Of a stretch of 64,000 nucleotides of DNA, positions 31,852 through 40,958 are shown piece by piece; positions within the stretch are counted from its first letter, which is position 1; each line of letters starts with the position of its first letter. The notes beneath the pieces are model-generated. The model did no database searches. It worked only from the letters and a program-made list of their open reading frames with translations, and was not told where the DNA came from. Location of the stretch: positions 124,001 to 188,000 of the forward strand of contig NZ_CP130610.1 in NCBI RefSeq assembly GCF_030544485.1, read 5' to 3'. A program made the position numbers and the translations under genes. This DNA is from Halomonas sp. HAL1. Its GTDB lineage: Bacteria > Pseudomonadota > Gammaproteobacteria > Pseudomonadales > Halomonadaceae.

Positions 31852-33183
31852 ATGGCCAAGTCAGGAAAAATGCCGGCGATGGGCAGCGGTCTGAGTGAAC
31901 TGTGGGCGCGTTTGCGCTTCGTGCTCCTCGCCATCGTGGTGTACCGTATTGGTGCCCACATTCCCGTTCCCGGTATCAATCCTGACCAGCTTGCTGCCTT
32001 GTTTAGGGAGCAACAGGGTACCATCCTAGGCATGTTTAACATGTTCTCGGGTGGCGCCCTGGAGCGCATGAGTGTTCTCGCCCTGGGCATCATGCCCTAT
32101 ATTTCGGCGTCGATTATCATGCAGCTCATGACTGCGGTCTCCCCTCATCTTGAGCAGCTCAAGAAAGAGGGTGAGGCTGGCCGCCGCAAGATTAGCCAGT
32201 ACACCCGCTACGGCACGGTGATACTGGCGTTTGTCCAGGCTACCGGTATGTCCGTCGGTCTGGCTAGCCAAGGCATCGCGTACAGTGCTGACTTTAGCTT
32301 CTACTTCACCGCCGTGATTACGTTTGTATCAGGCGCGGTGTTTATGATGTGGCTAGGTGAGCAGATTACCGAGAAGGGCATTGGCAACGGTATTTCGTTG
32401 CTGATCTTCGCCGGTATTGTCGCTGGACTACCCAGTGCCGTGGGCCAAGCCTTTGAGCTTGCCCGTAATGAAGGGGCCTGGAATGTTCTGCCGCTGTTAG
32501 CGCTGTCTGTGTTAGGTATTGCGACTGTCGCCTTCGTGGTTTTCATTGAGCGTGGCCAACGCCGCCTCAAGGTTAACTACCCTCGGCGACAAGTGGGTAA
32601 TAAGATGTATGCAGGGCAAAGTAGCTACCTGCCTTTGAAGGTCAACATGGCTGGCGTTATTCCGGCGATTTTTGCCTCCAGTATTCTGCTCTTTCCGGCC
32701 TCTATTGGTCAGTGGGTAGGTGCCGGTGAAGGTATGGAGTGGTTGCAGCGTGCATCTCAGGCATTAGGCCCAGGTCAACCGCTTTACATCTTGCTTTTCG
32801 CGGCGGCAGTGGTATTCTTCTGCTTCTTTTACACAGCGCTGGTCTTCAACCCCAAGGATGTGGCTGACAATCTTAAAAAGTCAGGCGCTTTCCTGCCGGG
32901 CATTCGCCCCGGCGAGCAGACCGCTCGCTATATCGACAAGGTCATGACACGTCTGACCCTGTTCGGTGCCTTGTATATCACTGCGGTTTCCTTGATGCCC
33001 CAGTTCTTGATTGTGGCGTGGAACGTGCCGTTTTTCTTCGGCGGTACCTCGTTGTTAATCGTAGTCGTGGTCATCATGGACTTCATGGCCCAGGTGCAAT
33101 CGCATCTCATGTCGCATCAGTATGACTCAGTGATGAAGAAGTCCAACCTGAAAGGCTACGGTAGCGGCGGTATCATGCGCTGA
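31852..33183 (+). CDS. secY: Preprotein translocase subunit SecY
   Basis: SecY is the ten-TM channel of the SecYEG translocon and works with SecE (5601-5984) and SecA. The 443-residue protein has TM1 ([20 protein letters not shown]), the plug region ([20 protein letters not shown]) and the C-terminal cytosolic loops that bind SecA. Length equals E. coli. It begins immediately after the rplO stop codon, so translation is coupled. Confidence 0.98.
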   Translation: MAKSGKMPAMGSGLSELWARLRFVLLAIVVYRIGAHIPVPGINPDQLAALFREQQGTILGMFNMFSGGALERMSVLALGIMPYISASIIMQLMTAVSPHLEQLKKEGEAGRRKISQYTRYGTVILAFVQATGMSVGLASQGIAYSADFSFYFTAVITFVSGAVFMMWLGEQITEKGIGNGISLLIFAGIVAGLPSAVGQAFELARNEGAWNVLPLLALSVLGIATVAFVVFIERGQRRLKVNYPRRQVGNKMYAGQSSYLPLKVNMAGVIPAIFASSILLFPASIGQWVGAGEGMEWLQRASQALGPGQPLYILLFAAAVVFFCFFYTALVFNPKDVADNLKKSGAFLPGIRPGEQTARYIDKVMTRLTLFGALYITAVSLMPQFLIVAWNVPFFFGGTSLLIVVVVIMDFMAQVQSHLMSHQYDSVMKKSNLKGYGSGGIMR

Positions 33184-33249
33184 GGCGCCGCCCACCCCTA
33201 TTAACTTAGTGAAGTGGCGTGCCGCGAGCCGGTTTTTGGAGAAAGATCG

Positions 33250-33363
33250 ATGAAAGTTCGAGCTTCCGTAAAGAAAATGTGCCGTAACTGCAAGATTATT
33301 CGTCGCAATGGCGCTGTCCGCGTCATCTGCAGCGAACCACGGCACAAACAACGCCAGGGTTAA
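33250..33363 (+). CDS. rpmJ: 50S ribosomal protein L36
   Basis: The 37-residue protein starts [20 protein letters not shown] and keeps C11, C14, C27 and H33, so it is the zinc-binding (C+) form of L36. GGAGAAAG lies upstream of the ATG. It is too short for ordinary ORF finding but has its family position between secY and rpsM. A zinc-free paralogue, if any, is not in this window. Confidence 0.97.
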   Translation: MKVRASVKKMCRNCKIIRRNGAVRVICSEPRHKQRQG

Positions 33364-33390
33364 TCTCCCTGGGTTGTATTAAGCGGTGCC

Positions 33391-33429
33391 AGCATACCCC
33401 TTGCCTTAGGGCGCTAAAAGGGGTATGCT
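33391..33429 (+). terminator. Long perfect hairpin between rpmJ and rpsM
   Basis: AGCATACCCCTT (33391-33402) and AAGGGGTATGCT (33418-33429) form a perfect 12-bp stem with a 15-nt loop. There is no immediate T tract (GTCGCGCCTTTT follows). It lies at the spc/alpha operon boundary, 58 bp before rpsM, where S4 controls the alpha operon in E. coli. It may act as an attenuator, as a processing site, or as part of the S4 target. Confidence 0.65.
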
Positions 33430-33486
33430 GTCGCGCCTTTTGTAGATGAATAAACGAGCAAGCCGCTCAAATTTCGGAGTAAGCTG

Positions 33487-33843
33487 ATGGCCCGTATTGC
33501 AGGCGTCAATATCCCGGACAACAAGCATGCGGCGATCTCGCTGACCTATATCTTCGGGATTGGCCGTACCCGTGCTGAGCACATCTGTGCAGCAGCCGGT
33601 ATTGCCACTACTGCCAAGATCCAGGACCTGTCTTCTGAAGAAGTCGACACCCTGCGTTCTGAAGTTGGCAAGTACACCGTAGAAGGCGACCTTCGTCGTG
33701 ATGTTACGCTTAACATTAAGCGTCTCATGGACTTAGGCTGCTACCGTGGTCTGCGTCATCGTCGTAGTCTTCCGCTGCGTGGTCAGCGGACTAAGACTAA
33801 CGCGCGCACCCGTAAGGGCCCGCGTAAGCCGATCCGCAAATAA
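33487..33843 (+). CDS. rpsM: 30S ribosomal protein S13
   Basis: S13 in the 30S head contacts tRNA and forms bridges B1a/b with the 50S subunit. The 118-residue protein starts [20 protein letters not shown] and ends with the basic tail [19 protein letters not shown]. First gene of the alpha operon; CGGAG upstream of the ATG. Confidence 0.98.
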   Translation: MARIAGVNIPDNKHAAISLTYIFGIGRTRAEHICAAAGIATTAKIQDLSSEEVDTLRSEVGKYTVEGDLRRDVTLNIKRLMDLGCYRGLRHRRSLPLRGQRTKTNARTRKGPRKPIRK

Positions 33844-33882
33844 CACGCACGTTCTGGCGTAAAGACAGGAATAGACATCAAC

Positions 33883-34269
33883 ATGGCTAACCCGCGTAGT
33901 AACCGTAAAAAGGTTAAAAAGCAGGTAGTGGATGCGATTGCGCATATCCATGCCTCTTTTAACAACACGATCGTGACGATCACAGACCGCCAGGGCAACG
34001 CTCTTTCTTGGGCGACTGCCGGTGGTTCGGGTTTTCGTGGTTCTCGCAAGAGCACCCCGTTCGCTGCTCAAGTGGCAAGCGAACGTGCAGCAACTGCTGC
34101 AGCCGAGTATGGTGTGAAGAACGTAGACGTACTGGTTAAAGGTCCAGGACCCGGTCGTGAATCCGCCGTGCGCGCACTGAATGCCGCCGGCTTCCGCGTG
34201 CAAAGCATCGTAGACGCGACGCCCATTCCCCATAATGGCTGCCGTCCGCCGAAGAAACGCCGCGTTTAA
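33883..34269 (+). CDS. rpsK: 30S ribosomal protein S11
   Basis: S11 lines the E-site cleft of the 30S platform. The 128-residue protein has [20 protein letters not shown] and a C-terminal [18 protein letters not shown], both conserved. It lies 39 bp after rpsM and 12 bp before rpsD. Confidence 0.98.
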   Translation: MANPRSNRKKVKKQVVDAIAHIHASFNNTIVTITDRQGNALSWATAGGSGFRGSRKSTPFAAQVASERAATAAAEYGVKNVDVLVKGPGPGRESAVRALNAAGFRVQSIVDATPIPHNGCRPPKKRRV

Positions 34270-34281
34270 GGAGACAGATTC

Positions 34282-34902
34282 ATGGCTCGTTATATTGGAC
34301 CGAAGTGCAAACTGTCTCGTCGTGAAGGCACCGACCTCTTTTTGAAGAGCGGTGTTACTCCCTTCGAGAAAAAGTGTAAATCCGAGCAAATCCCGGGTGT
34401 ACACGGCCAGCGTCGTCAACGTCTTTCAGACTACGGCTTGCAGCTTCGCGAGAAGCAAAAAGTACGTCGCATGTATGGCGTACTCGAAAAACAGTTCCGT
34501 AACTACTACAAAGAAGCCGCTCGCCTGAAAGGCGCGACTGGTGAAGTATTGTTGCAGTTGCTCGAATCCCGACTGGATAATGTCGTCTACCGCATGGGCT
34601 TCGGCTCGACTCGCTCTGAAGCGCGTCAGCTGGTCAGCCACAAGGCGATTTCCGTGAACGGCCGCACCGTTAACGTAGCTTCCTATCAAGTGAAGCCGGG
34701 TGACGTTGTTTCCATTCGCGAAAAGGCGAAAAACCAAGCACGTATTCAAAGCGCGTTGTCCATTGCGGCCAACCGTGGCGATATCGCTTGGATCGAAATC
34801 GACGCCAAGAAGATGGAAGGCACTTTCAAGGCTCTGCCTGAACGCGGTGACCTGTCTGCCGACATCAACGAAAACCTGATCGTCGAGCTGTACTCCAAGT
34901 AA
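34282..34902 (+). CDS. rpsD: 30S ribosomal protein S4
   Basis: S4 starts 30S body assembly and represses the alpha operon in E. coli by binding its leader. The 206-residue protein has an S4 RNA-binding domain (about residues 95-160, [20 protein letters not shown]). AAGGAGAC upstream of the ATG. Confidence 0.98.
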   Translation: MARYIGPKCKLSRREGTDLFLKSGVTPFEKKCKSEQIPGVHGQRRQRLSDYGLQLREKQKVRRMYGVLEKQFRNYYKEAARLKGATGEVLLQLLESRLDNVVYRMGFGSTRSEARQLVSHKAISVNGRTVNVASYQVKPGDVVSIREKAKNQARIQSALSIAANRGDIAWIEIDAKKMEGTFKALPERGDLSADINENLIVELYSK

Positions 34903-34925
34903 GCAGTTTTCTGTTTCTTGTCTAT

Positions 34926-34952
34926 CTGGTGCGGGTGTAACGCCCGCGCCAG
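34926..34952 (+). terminator. 10-bp hairpin between rpsD and rpoA
   Basis: CTGGTGCGGG (34926-34935) pairs with CCCGCGCCAG (34943-34952), one G-T pair, 7-nt loop. No T tract follows, so it is more likely an mRNA stability or partial attenuation element that sets rpoA level relative to rpsMKD than a full terminator. Confidence 0.55.
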
Positions 34953-35000
34953 GTCGTACCGAGTACCAAGTATCCGTTTGGCAGCCTGAAAGGTGTTCAT

Positions 35001-35996
35001 ATGCAGCGTTCAGTGACAGAGTTTCTACGTCCTCGCGACATCAAGGTCGAAGAAATCAGCGCACATCACGCCAAAATCGTGCTCGAACCGTTCGAGCGTG
35101 GCTTTGGTCACACCCTGGGGAATGCACTGCGTCGCATTCTGCTTTCGTCTATGCCCGGCTGTGCCGTGGTAGAGGCTGAAATTGCTGGCGTCGAGCATGA
35201 ATACAGTGCGCTCGAAGGGGTGCAGGAAGATGTCATTGAAATCCTCCTGAACTTGAAAGATGTTGCGATCAAGATGCACAGCCGCGATGAGGCGGTGCTC
35301 ACGCTGAACAAGCAGGGCCCAGCCGTCGTCACCGCTGGCGACATTGCGCTTGATCATAGCGTCGAAATCGTCAACCCGGACCACATCATTGCTCATGTCA
35401 ATGAAGGTGCCGAGCTGAAAATTCAGCTTAAGGTAGCGCTGGGTCGTGGCTACGAACCGGCTGACGCGCGTGGCTCTGATGAAGAGACGCGTGCCATTGG
35501 CCGCCTGCAGCTGGATGCCACCTTCAGCCCTGTCCGCCGTGTTTCCTACTCGGTTGAGGCCGCTCGTGTTGAGCAGCGCACCGATCTCGATAAGCTAATT
35601 ATCGATCTGGAAACCGACGGTACCCTGGATCCGGAAGAGGCTATCCGTCGCAGTGCGACCATCCTGCAAGAGCAGCTGGCCGCCTTCGTCGACCTGGAAG
35701 CTGATAAAGAACAGGAAGTCGAAGAGGAAGAGGATCATGTTGATCCAATTCTATTGCGCCCCGTAGACGATCTTGAGTTGACCGTTCGCAGCGCGAACTG
35801 CCTAAAAGCCGAGAATATTTATTACATCGGTGATCTTATCCAGCGCACAGAAGTTGAGCTGTTGAAGACACCGAATCTCGGTAAGAAATCTTTGAATGAA
35901 ATCAAAGACGTATTGGCGGCTCGCGGCTTGTCCCTTGGCATGCGGTTGGAAAATTGGCCACCGGCAAGCCTGAAGGACGACAAAGCCTCCGCGTGA
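35001..35996 (+). CDS. rpoA: DNA-directed RNA polymerase subunit alpha
   Basis: The alpha dimer scaffolds RNA polymerase; its C-terminal domain contacts UP elements and activators. The 331-residue protein starts [20 protein letters not shown], has the assembly domain with [20 protein letters not shown], an acidic linker ([15 protein letters not shown]) and the CTD with [16 protein letters not shown] and [18 protein letters not shown]. Normal length. Confidence 0.99.
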   Translation: MQRSVTEFLRPRDIKVEEISAHHAKIVLEPFERGFGHTLGNALRRILLSSMPGCAVVEAEIAGVEHEYSALEGVQEDVIEILLNLKDVAIKMHSRDEAVLTLNKQGPAVVTAGDIALDHSVEIVNPDHIIAHVNEGAELKIQLKVALGRGYEPADARGSDEETRAIGRLQLDATFSPVRRVSYSVEAARVEQRTDLDKLIIDLETDGTLDPEEAIRRSATILQEQLAAFVDLEADKEQEVEEEEDHVDPILLRPVDDLELTVRSANCLKAENIYYIGDLIQRTEVELLKTPNLGKKSLNEIKDVLAARGLSLGMRLENWPPASLKDDKASA

Positions 35997-36035
35997 GCGT
36001 CGACTTGAGTCCCAGTTTGGTAAGGAATTACAACC

Positions 36036-36422
36036 ATGCGTCATCGTAAGAGTGGTCGTCATCTGAATCGCACCAGCTCGCATCGTCAGGCCATGTTCAA
36101 GAACATGTCTGTCTCGCTGGTCGAGCATGAAGTCATTAAGACAACCCTGCCTAAAGCCAAGGAGCTGCGTCGCGTTATCGAGCCGCTGATCACCTTGTCT
36201 AAGCAGGATAGCGTTGCAAACCGTCGTTTGGCATTTGCCCGCACGCGCTCTAAAGAAGCCGTCGGCAAACTGTTCAACGAACTAGGTCCGCGTTATGCCG
36301 AGCGTCCGGGCGGTTACGTCCGTATTCTTAAGTGCGGTTTCCGCACCGGCGACAACGCGCCTATGGCGTTCGTTGAGCTAGTTGATCGTCCGGTTGTTGA
36401 AGAAGCTGCTGCAGAAGAGTAA
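36036..36422 (+). CDS. rplQ: 50S ribosomal protein L17
   Basis: L17 lies near the tunnel exit. The 128-residue protein starts [20 protein letters not shown] and has the conserved [20 protein letters not shown]. Last gene of the alpha operon; a strong terminator follows. Confidence 0.98.
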   Translation: MRHRKSGRHLNRTSSHRQAMFKNMSVSLVEHEVIKTTLPKAKELRRVIEPLITLSKQDSVANRRLAFARTRSKEAVGKLFNELGPRYAERPGGYVRILKCGFRTGDNAPMAFVELVDRPVVEEAAAEE

Positions 36423-36454
36423 TCCTCTGCGCTAGGTTTCTTTAGTAGCAATCG

Positions 36455-36485
36455 AAAACCGACCCCTCAGTGGGTCGGTTTTTTT
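36455..36485 (+). terminator. Rho-independent terminator of the alpha operon
   Basis: AACCGACCC (36457-36465), 6-nt loop, GGGTCGGTT (36472-36480) with a T run to 36485. The group II intron starts at the very next base (GTGCG at 36486), so this hairpin is almost certainly the target motif of the intron. Confidence 0.93.
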
Positions 36486-36777
36486 GTGCGCCCGGCACGG
36501 GCGCACTCCTGGAGGTGCAAGTCCTCCCGTAAGCTGGCCACAGCGAACGAAGCGAAGCGCAACTGCGGAAGGGTGACCAACCGTGGGAAGGAAGCGTGGA
36601 GCGTAAACCGCGAGCCGATGAACAAGAACCGGATAGGAGGCGCTGCCAAGCAGGGCGAGCGGGCAAGAAGCCGCGAAGCTCTTGTGGCCAAGGCGACGTA
36701 GCGTATATCCGGCGGTTGTGCGGTGAAGGAGTGTGTTCTTACCCGGGGAGATCTCGCCTTATGCCTGAAAGGGCAAC

Positions 36778-38235
36778 GTGACCCCACGGAGCGAGAAGTC
36801 AGCAGAGGCCGTAGTAGCTCCTCGTTTTTTGGAGCAAAGGGCCGAACGAGAAGGAGCGTCAAACGTCTTGTCGATGAGATCAGTAACGCATCAGATGCCC
36901 GCGACTGCGGGGCGGGAGAAGGCATGCCAAGGTGAAGCCTTGTCGTCCTGCTCCAGCGATGAAACTGGCCTCCCGCGACAAGTGCCGGAGGACGCAGGGC
37001 AAGGTCTGCTTGAGCGGGCCTTCGCAAGAGAGAACATGCTACGTGCATGGAAGCGCGTGCGTGCCAACAAGGGAGCAGCAGGCATCGATGGTCTGGATAT
37101 TGCTCAGACCGCCGAGCACCTAAGGTGGGCCTGGCCCGATATTCGACAGCAGCTTCTTGCAAGTCGATATTATCCTCAGCCTGTCCGCCGAGTGGCTATT
37201 CCGAAGCCAGATGGAAGCGAACGAGAACTGGGGATACCCACCGTGACTGACCGTCTTATCCAACAGGCACTGCTGCAAGTTCTACAACCGCTGATCGATC
37301 CCACTTTTAGCGAGCACAGCTACGGCTTCCGTCCGGGCCGCCGTGCCCATGATGCCGTACTAGCTGCTCAGAGCTTCGCCCAACAGGGTTACCACACCGT
37401 TGTCGATGTTGACTTGTCTCGATTCTTTGACCGAGTCAATCATGACATCCTGATAGACCGCCTGAGGAAACGCATCCAGGATAATCGTGTTATCCATCTG
37501 GTTCGTGCGTATTTGAATGCGGGAATAATGGAGGGAGGGGTGGTCATTTATCGGCATGAGGGGACACCGCAGGGTGGCCCATTATCGCCGCTACTGGCCA
37601 ATATCCTGCTGGATGAGGTGGATCGCACACTGGAACGTCGCGGCCACCACTTTGCTCGCTATGCCGACGACTGCAACGTTTACGTGCGTAGTCAGAAAGC
37701 AGGGGAGCGAGTCATGGCTTTGCTACGTCGCTGTTACAGTAAGCTGCGCTTGACGATCAATGAGTCCAAAAGTGCGGTCACCAGCGTGTTTGGTCGCAAG
37801 TTCCTGGGCTACGCCCTATGGGAAGCTAAGGGTGGAGATGTCCGACGTGGTATATCAGCAAAAGCGTTGGGGGCATTTAAACAGCGGATTAGGCAACTGA
37901 CACGCCGAAATGGCGGACGCAGTATCTCACAGGTCGTCGCCTATCTACGACGCTACCTTTTAGGCTGGCAAGGCTACTTTAAGCTGTCGCAAACACCTCG
38001 TATCTGGCGGTCGCTGGACGGGTGGATACGACGACGGTTAAGAGCTTTGCACCTTAAGCAATGGCGTCGGGGTAAGACGATTTATCGTGAGCTGATGCGT
38101 CTTGGCGCTACGCCGAGGGTAGCACAATCGGTGGCGGCGTTGAGTCGTCGCTGGTGGCACAACAGTCTGTCGGGAGTCCATCATGTATTAACGGTGGCCT
38201 ACTTTGATCGGCTGGGCGTGCCCCGTCTCTCATAA
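36778..38235 (+). CDS. ltrA: Group II intron reverse transcriptase/maturase
   Basis: This protein makes cDNA of the intron RNA and helps it splice. The 485-residue reading frame has RT blocks with GIPTVTDRLIQQALLQVL, SYGFRPGRRAHDAV, VDVDLSRFFDRVNHD, GTPQGGPLSPLLANI and the catalytic YADD at residues 295-298, then a GIIM maturase domain (about 380-430, YLLGWQGYFKLSQTP). No HNH endonuclease domain is seen, as usual for class C. The GTG at 36778 is the longest option; the first ~75 residues resemble no RT domain, so a start further in (for example ATG at 36874) is possible. Confidence 0.93.
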   Translation: MTPRSEKSAEAVVAPRFLEQRAEREGASNVLSMRSVTHQMPATAGREKACQGEALSSCSSDETGLPRQVPEDAGQGLLERAFARENMLRAWKRVRANKGAAGIDGLDIAQTAEHLRWAWPDIRQQLLASRYYPQPVRRVAIPKPDGSERELGIPTVTDRLIQQALLQVLQPLIDPTFSEHSYGFRPGRRAHDAVLAAQSFAQQGYHTVVDVDLSRFFDRVNHDILIDRLRKRIQDNRVIHLVRAYLNAGIMEGGVVIYRHEGTPQGGPLSPLLANILLDEVDRTLERRGHHFARYADDCNVYVRSQKAGERVMALLRRCYSKLRLTINESKSAVTSVFGRKFLGYALWEAKGGDVRRGISAKALGAFKQRIRQLTRRNGGRSISQVVAYLRRYLLGWQGYFKLSQTPRIWRSLDGWIRRRLRALHLKQWRRGKTIYRELMRLGATPRVAQSVAALSRRWWHNSLSGVHHVLTVAYFDRLGVPRLS

Positions 38236-38247
38236 CCTCAACTTCTC

Positions 38248-38319
38248 GAACCGCCCGGTGCGGACCCGCATGCCGGGTGGTGTGGCAGGGGACCGGTCAG
38301 CCATGCTGACCGCCCCTAT
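38248..38319 (+). ncRNA. Intron domains V and VI
   Basis: Domain V: ACCGCCCGG (38250-38258) pairs with CCGGGTGGT over 9 bp, with a two-base bulge (TG) and an upper stem TGCG/CGCA. The catalytic triad reads CGC, as in class C introns, rather than AGC. Domain VI: GGGG and CGGTCAG pair with CTGACCG and CCCC up to the 3' end at 38319. A clear bulged branch-point A on the 3' side is not evident, which also occurs in class C introns that splice by hydrolysis. Confidence 0.75.
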
Positions 38320-38524
38320 GCCGATATGGCTTATATTTATCTTCTTTTGATACGCATGTAACTTCTCTTTTTCTAAGCCTAACTCCGTATATACTCAACT
38401 TATTATTAAAAGTACCTAGCATGGCCGTGCAGAGCAGGGAAAGCCTTGCGTTGCACCTTGAGTATGGCATGGTAGTTAGGCCGTGGATCAGTCACAGTAC
38501 GTTGATAACAAGCAAGGGGCAGGT

Positions 38525-39916
38525 ATGTATGCGAGGATAAAACAGATCGCCGTTGGCGGCGCATCAACGGTATGGTCACTGAGTATGGTTTTGCTGCTTA
38601 TGCTGGCAATGGTCTCCAGTGCTCACGCCGACAATCCACGCTATGCAGGCATTGTGGTGGATTTGGATAATGGCGAAGTCCTCTACGCTGAAAATATTGA
38701 CGATCAGCGTTATCCTGCCTCGCTGACCAAAATGATGACCCTGTATTTGACCTTTGAAGCGCTGGAAGCGGGCACGCTGCGTTTAGACCAGCCCTTGCCG
38801 GTTTCCCGTTTTGCAGCAGCAAAGCCAGCCGTAAAGCTCTGGCTTGCTGCAGGTAGTTCTATTCCCGTCGATACGGCCATACGTGCGCTAGCGGTTCGCT
38901 CGGCCAATGATGTTGCCGCGGTGGTTGCCGAAGCACTGGGCGGTAGCGAAGCGCGTTTTGCACAGATGATGACCACCAAGGCGCGCGAGCTTGGCATGCA
39001 CGCGACCACCTTCCGCAATGCCTCTGGCTTGCCTGATGACGGCCAAGTGACCACCGCACGGGATATGTTGACGCTCTCAGTACGCGTAATGCAGGATTTT
39101 CCGCAGTACTACCACTATTTCGGTCTTCAGGAATTTACCTATCGCGGTACACGGCATACCAGCCACAACCGTCTGGTGCGTGATTATCCTGGCGCTGATG
39201 GGCTGAAAACCGGATTTATTAGAGCGTCTGGTTTTAATGTGGCGACCACCGCAGTGCGCGGTAATCGGCGATTAGTAGCAGTGGTGATGGGCGGTTTTTC
39301 ATCTCAGTCGCGTGATACCCATATGGCCAATTTGCTAGACCGCAGCTTCTTGCGAGCTTCGCTACGAGATCAACGTAGCTGGGTGGCCGACACCACCTTT
39401 TCACAAGAGTTTATGGCTTTTGCCCCTCCCGCCCAGCCGGTTTCTCCACCAACACCAGAGCCGCGTCAGCCGCTGTTGGCCGTCGTGGAAACGACCACGC
39501 TTTCGCCCTCCGCGAACACTGCCGCTTCAGCGCCCGTCGTGGATCTTGAAGAACAGTTGGCCGATATAACCAGCGTTCAACGCCCCACGCCTGAAAGCGA
39601 GATGCCGCAGGCCGACCCATTGCAGGCCTTTATTGAGCGCGAACGTCAGCTTGCTTCCGTTAATGAAATAGGCGGCGGTTGGGGAGTTCAGGTAGGCGCC
39701 TTTAGCCAGGAGGCCCAGGCACGTCAATTGGCGCAGCAGGCGGCACAGCGCATTGCACAAAGTTTAGGTGGTCGTGTGGCTATCGACACCGTAGAGGGTC
39801 AGAACCCGGTTTACCGCGCCCGCTTAATGGCGTTGGATGAACAGCGCGCCCGCCAGGCGTGTCGCGAACTGCACTCCCAGGGGATGGACTGTATGGTTGT
39901 TAACGCCAGCTTGTAA
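38525..39916 (+). CDS. D-alanyl-D-alanine carboxypeptidase (PBP5 family) with C-terminal SPOR domain
   Basis: A periplasmic penicillin-binding protein that trims the terminal D-Ala of peptidoglycan stem peptides. The 463-residue protein has a signal peptide (cleavage after SSAHA, about residue 35), the SXXK motif SLTK at 66-69, SAN at 126-128 and KTG at 228-230. After a Pro/Thr-rich linker (about 300-385) a SPOR domain (386-463, starting WGVQVGAFSQEAQARQL) replaces the usual membrane-anchoring helix; SPOR domains bind denuded glycan at the septum, so septal action is inferred. A GTG at 38483 would add 14 residues, but the ATG at 38525 after AAGGGGCAGG gives a better signal peptide. The 163-bp region from the intron end has no gene. 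Confidence 0.92.
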   Translation: MYARIKQIAVGGASTVWSLSMVLLLMLAMVSSAHADNPRYAGIVVDLDNGEVLYAENIDDQRYPASLTKMMTLYLTFEALEAGTLRLDQPLPVSRFAAAKPAVKLWLAAGSSIPVDTAIRALAVRSANDVAAVVAEALGGSEARFAQMMTTKARELGMHATTFRNASGLPDDGQVTTARDMLTLSVRVMQDFPQYYHYFGLQEFTYRGTRHTSHNRLVRDYPGADGLKTGFIRASGFNVATTAVRGNRRLVAVVMGGFSSQSRDTHMANLLDRSFLRASLRDQRSWVADTTFSQEFMAFAPPAQPVSPPTPEPRQPLLAVVETTTLSPSANTAASAPVVDLEEQLADITSVQRPTPESEMPQADPLQAFIERERQLASVNEIGGGWGVQVGAFSQEAQARQLAQQAAQRIAQSLGGRVAIDTVEGQNPVYRARLMALDEQRARQACRELHSQGMDCMVVNASL

Positions 39917-39963
39917 GCTGGTTAAGCTGGCGTTGGTTCAAGCGCTGGCCCAGGTACGAATCA

Positions 39964-39993
39964 CCCCGCCACTCGTTATTAGGCGGGGTTTTT
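39964..39993 (+). terminator. Rho-independent terminator
   Basis: CCCCGCC (39964-39970), 11-nt loop, GGCGGGG (39982-39988), then TTTTT. It ends the carboxypeptidase transcript. Confidence 0.88.
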
Positions 39994-40043
39994 GCTTTTA
40001 AGCCATTGACGATTACCGGCTAACCACAACTAAGGAGATAGCG

Positions 40044-40919
40044 GTGACAACCTCACTGAAGGGCATACTCTGCATGTGTATGGGGGTTCTTTTTCTCGCC
40101 CTGGGAGACGCCGTTTCCAAGTGGTTAGGCGAGACACATTCGCCGCTGCAGATAATTTTTTTCCGTGCTTTAGTCTCGCTACCAATGATTGCGCTGCTTG
40201 CCCATTTTGCAGGCGGTTTACGCAAACTACGGACGAAACGCCCAGGCGTTCATTTTCTGCGTGGATTGATCTATACCGCCACCATGGTCTGTTTCGTCTG
40301 GGGGTTAACGCTGTTGCCCCTGGCGGAAGCGACGGCAATCGCCTTTGTGGCACCGCTATTTGTCACTCTCCTGTCGGTGCCCTTGCTAGGAGAGCGTATC
40401 GACCCACCGGTACTGATCGCCTCGTTAGTCGGGTTTGTGGGTGTGCTGATTGTGGTTCGCCCTAATGGTGATGCCTTCCAGCTAGGCGCGCTGGTGCTGG
40501 TCGCCGCGGCGCTCTTTTATGCGTTGATGATGATTACCGCACGTCGCTACGGCGCCCGTGAACACTTATGGGCAATGCTGTTTTATATGACTTTTGTGCC
40601 ACTCGTGGTGACCGGTTTAACGTTGCCATGGGTATGGCAAACCCCCCAGCCCTGGCACTGGGTCGGTTTTTTCACTTCTGGAATCTTCGGTGTTGCGGCG
40701 ACCGCCTTTATTACTCTGGCGTTTCGGTATGCGCCAGCCGCCATTGCCGCCCCGTTTGATTACACCGCGATGCTCTGGGCAGTGCTACTGGGATGGTGGT
40801 TCTGGGGCGAAATGCCGGATCTCTGGGTGTGGGTAGGCAGCGCCTTGATCATGGGCAGTGGCTTAGCGGTGGCGTATCACGACCGTAGAACGACCCTGAA
40901 ACGCCGTCCCACCGCTTAA
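40044..40919 (+). CDS. EamA/DMT family permease
   Basis: A drug/metabolite transporter superfamily protein of the ten-TM EamA type, likely an inner-membrane exporter of small metabolites. The 291-residue protein has two EamA repeats (about 1-135 and 145-280), with hydrophobic segments throughout and the loop motifs PLFVTLLSVPLLGERID and FDYTAMLWAVLLGWWFWGE typical of the two halves. Substrate unknown. Start GTG at 40044 with AAGGAG 7 bp upstream. It stands alone and converges with thiE. Confidence 0.88.
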   Translation: MTTSLKGILCMCMGVLFLALGDAVSKWLGETHSPLQIIFFRALVSLPMIALLAHFAGGLRKLRTKRPGVHFLRGLIYTATMVCFVWGLTLLPLAEATAIAFVAPLFVTLLSVPLLGERIDPPVLIASLVGFVGVLIVVRPNGDAFQLGALVLVAAALFYALMMITARRYGAREHLWAMLFYMTFVPLVVTGLTLPWVWQTPQPWHWVGFFTSGIFGVAATAFITLAFRYAPAAIAAPFDYTAMLWAVLLGWWFWGEMPDLWVWVGSALIMGSGLAVAYHDRRTTLKRRPTA

Positions 40920-40958
40920 GCGAACTGATAAACATCTTGGCGAATGCGTAGTGCTCCC

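Larger units (their letters stand above)
36486..38319 (+). mobile_element. Group II intron, bacterial class C (IIC) type
   Basis: A retroelement of about 1834 bp. Its 5' end reads GTGCGCCC, matching the GUGYG start of group II introns, directly after the rplQ terminator; class C introns are known to insert behind terminator hairpins. It encodes a reverse transcriptase/maturase (36778-38235). Domain V (38248-38283) and a domain VI hairpin follow, and the 3' end is CCCCTAT at 38319, fitting the AY end rule. The first 21 bases form a perfect hairpin. All parts appear intact, so it may still splice and move. The 292-bp stretch before the ORF is domain I-IV RNA and holds no separate gene. Confidence 0.9.

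Noticed and set aside
36486..38319. Insertion sequence with transposase downstream of rplQ
   Set aside because: No transposase, terminal inverted repeats or target duplication; the RT motifs and domain V show a group II intron.
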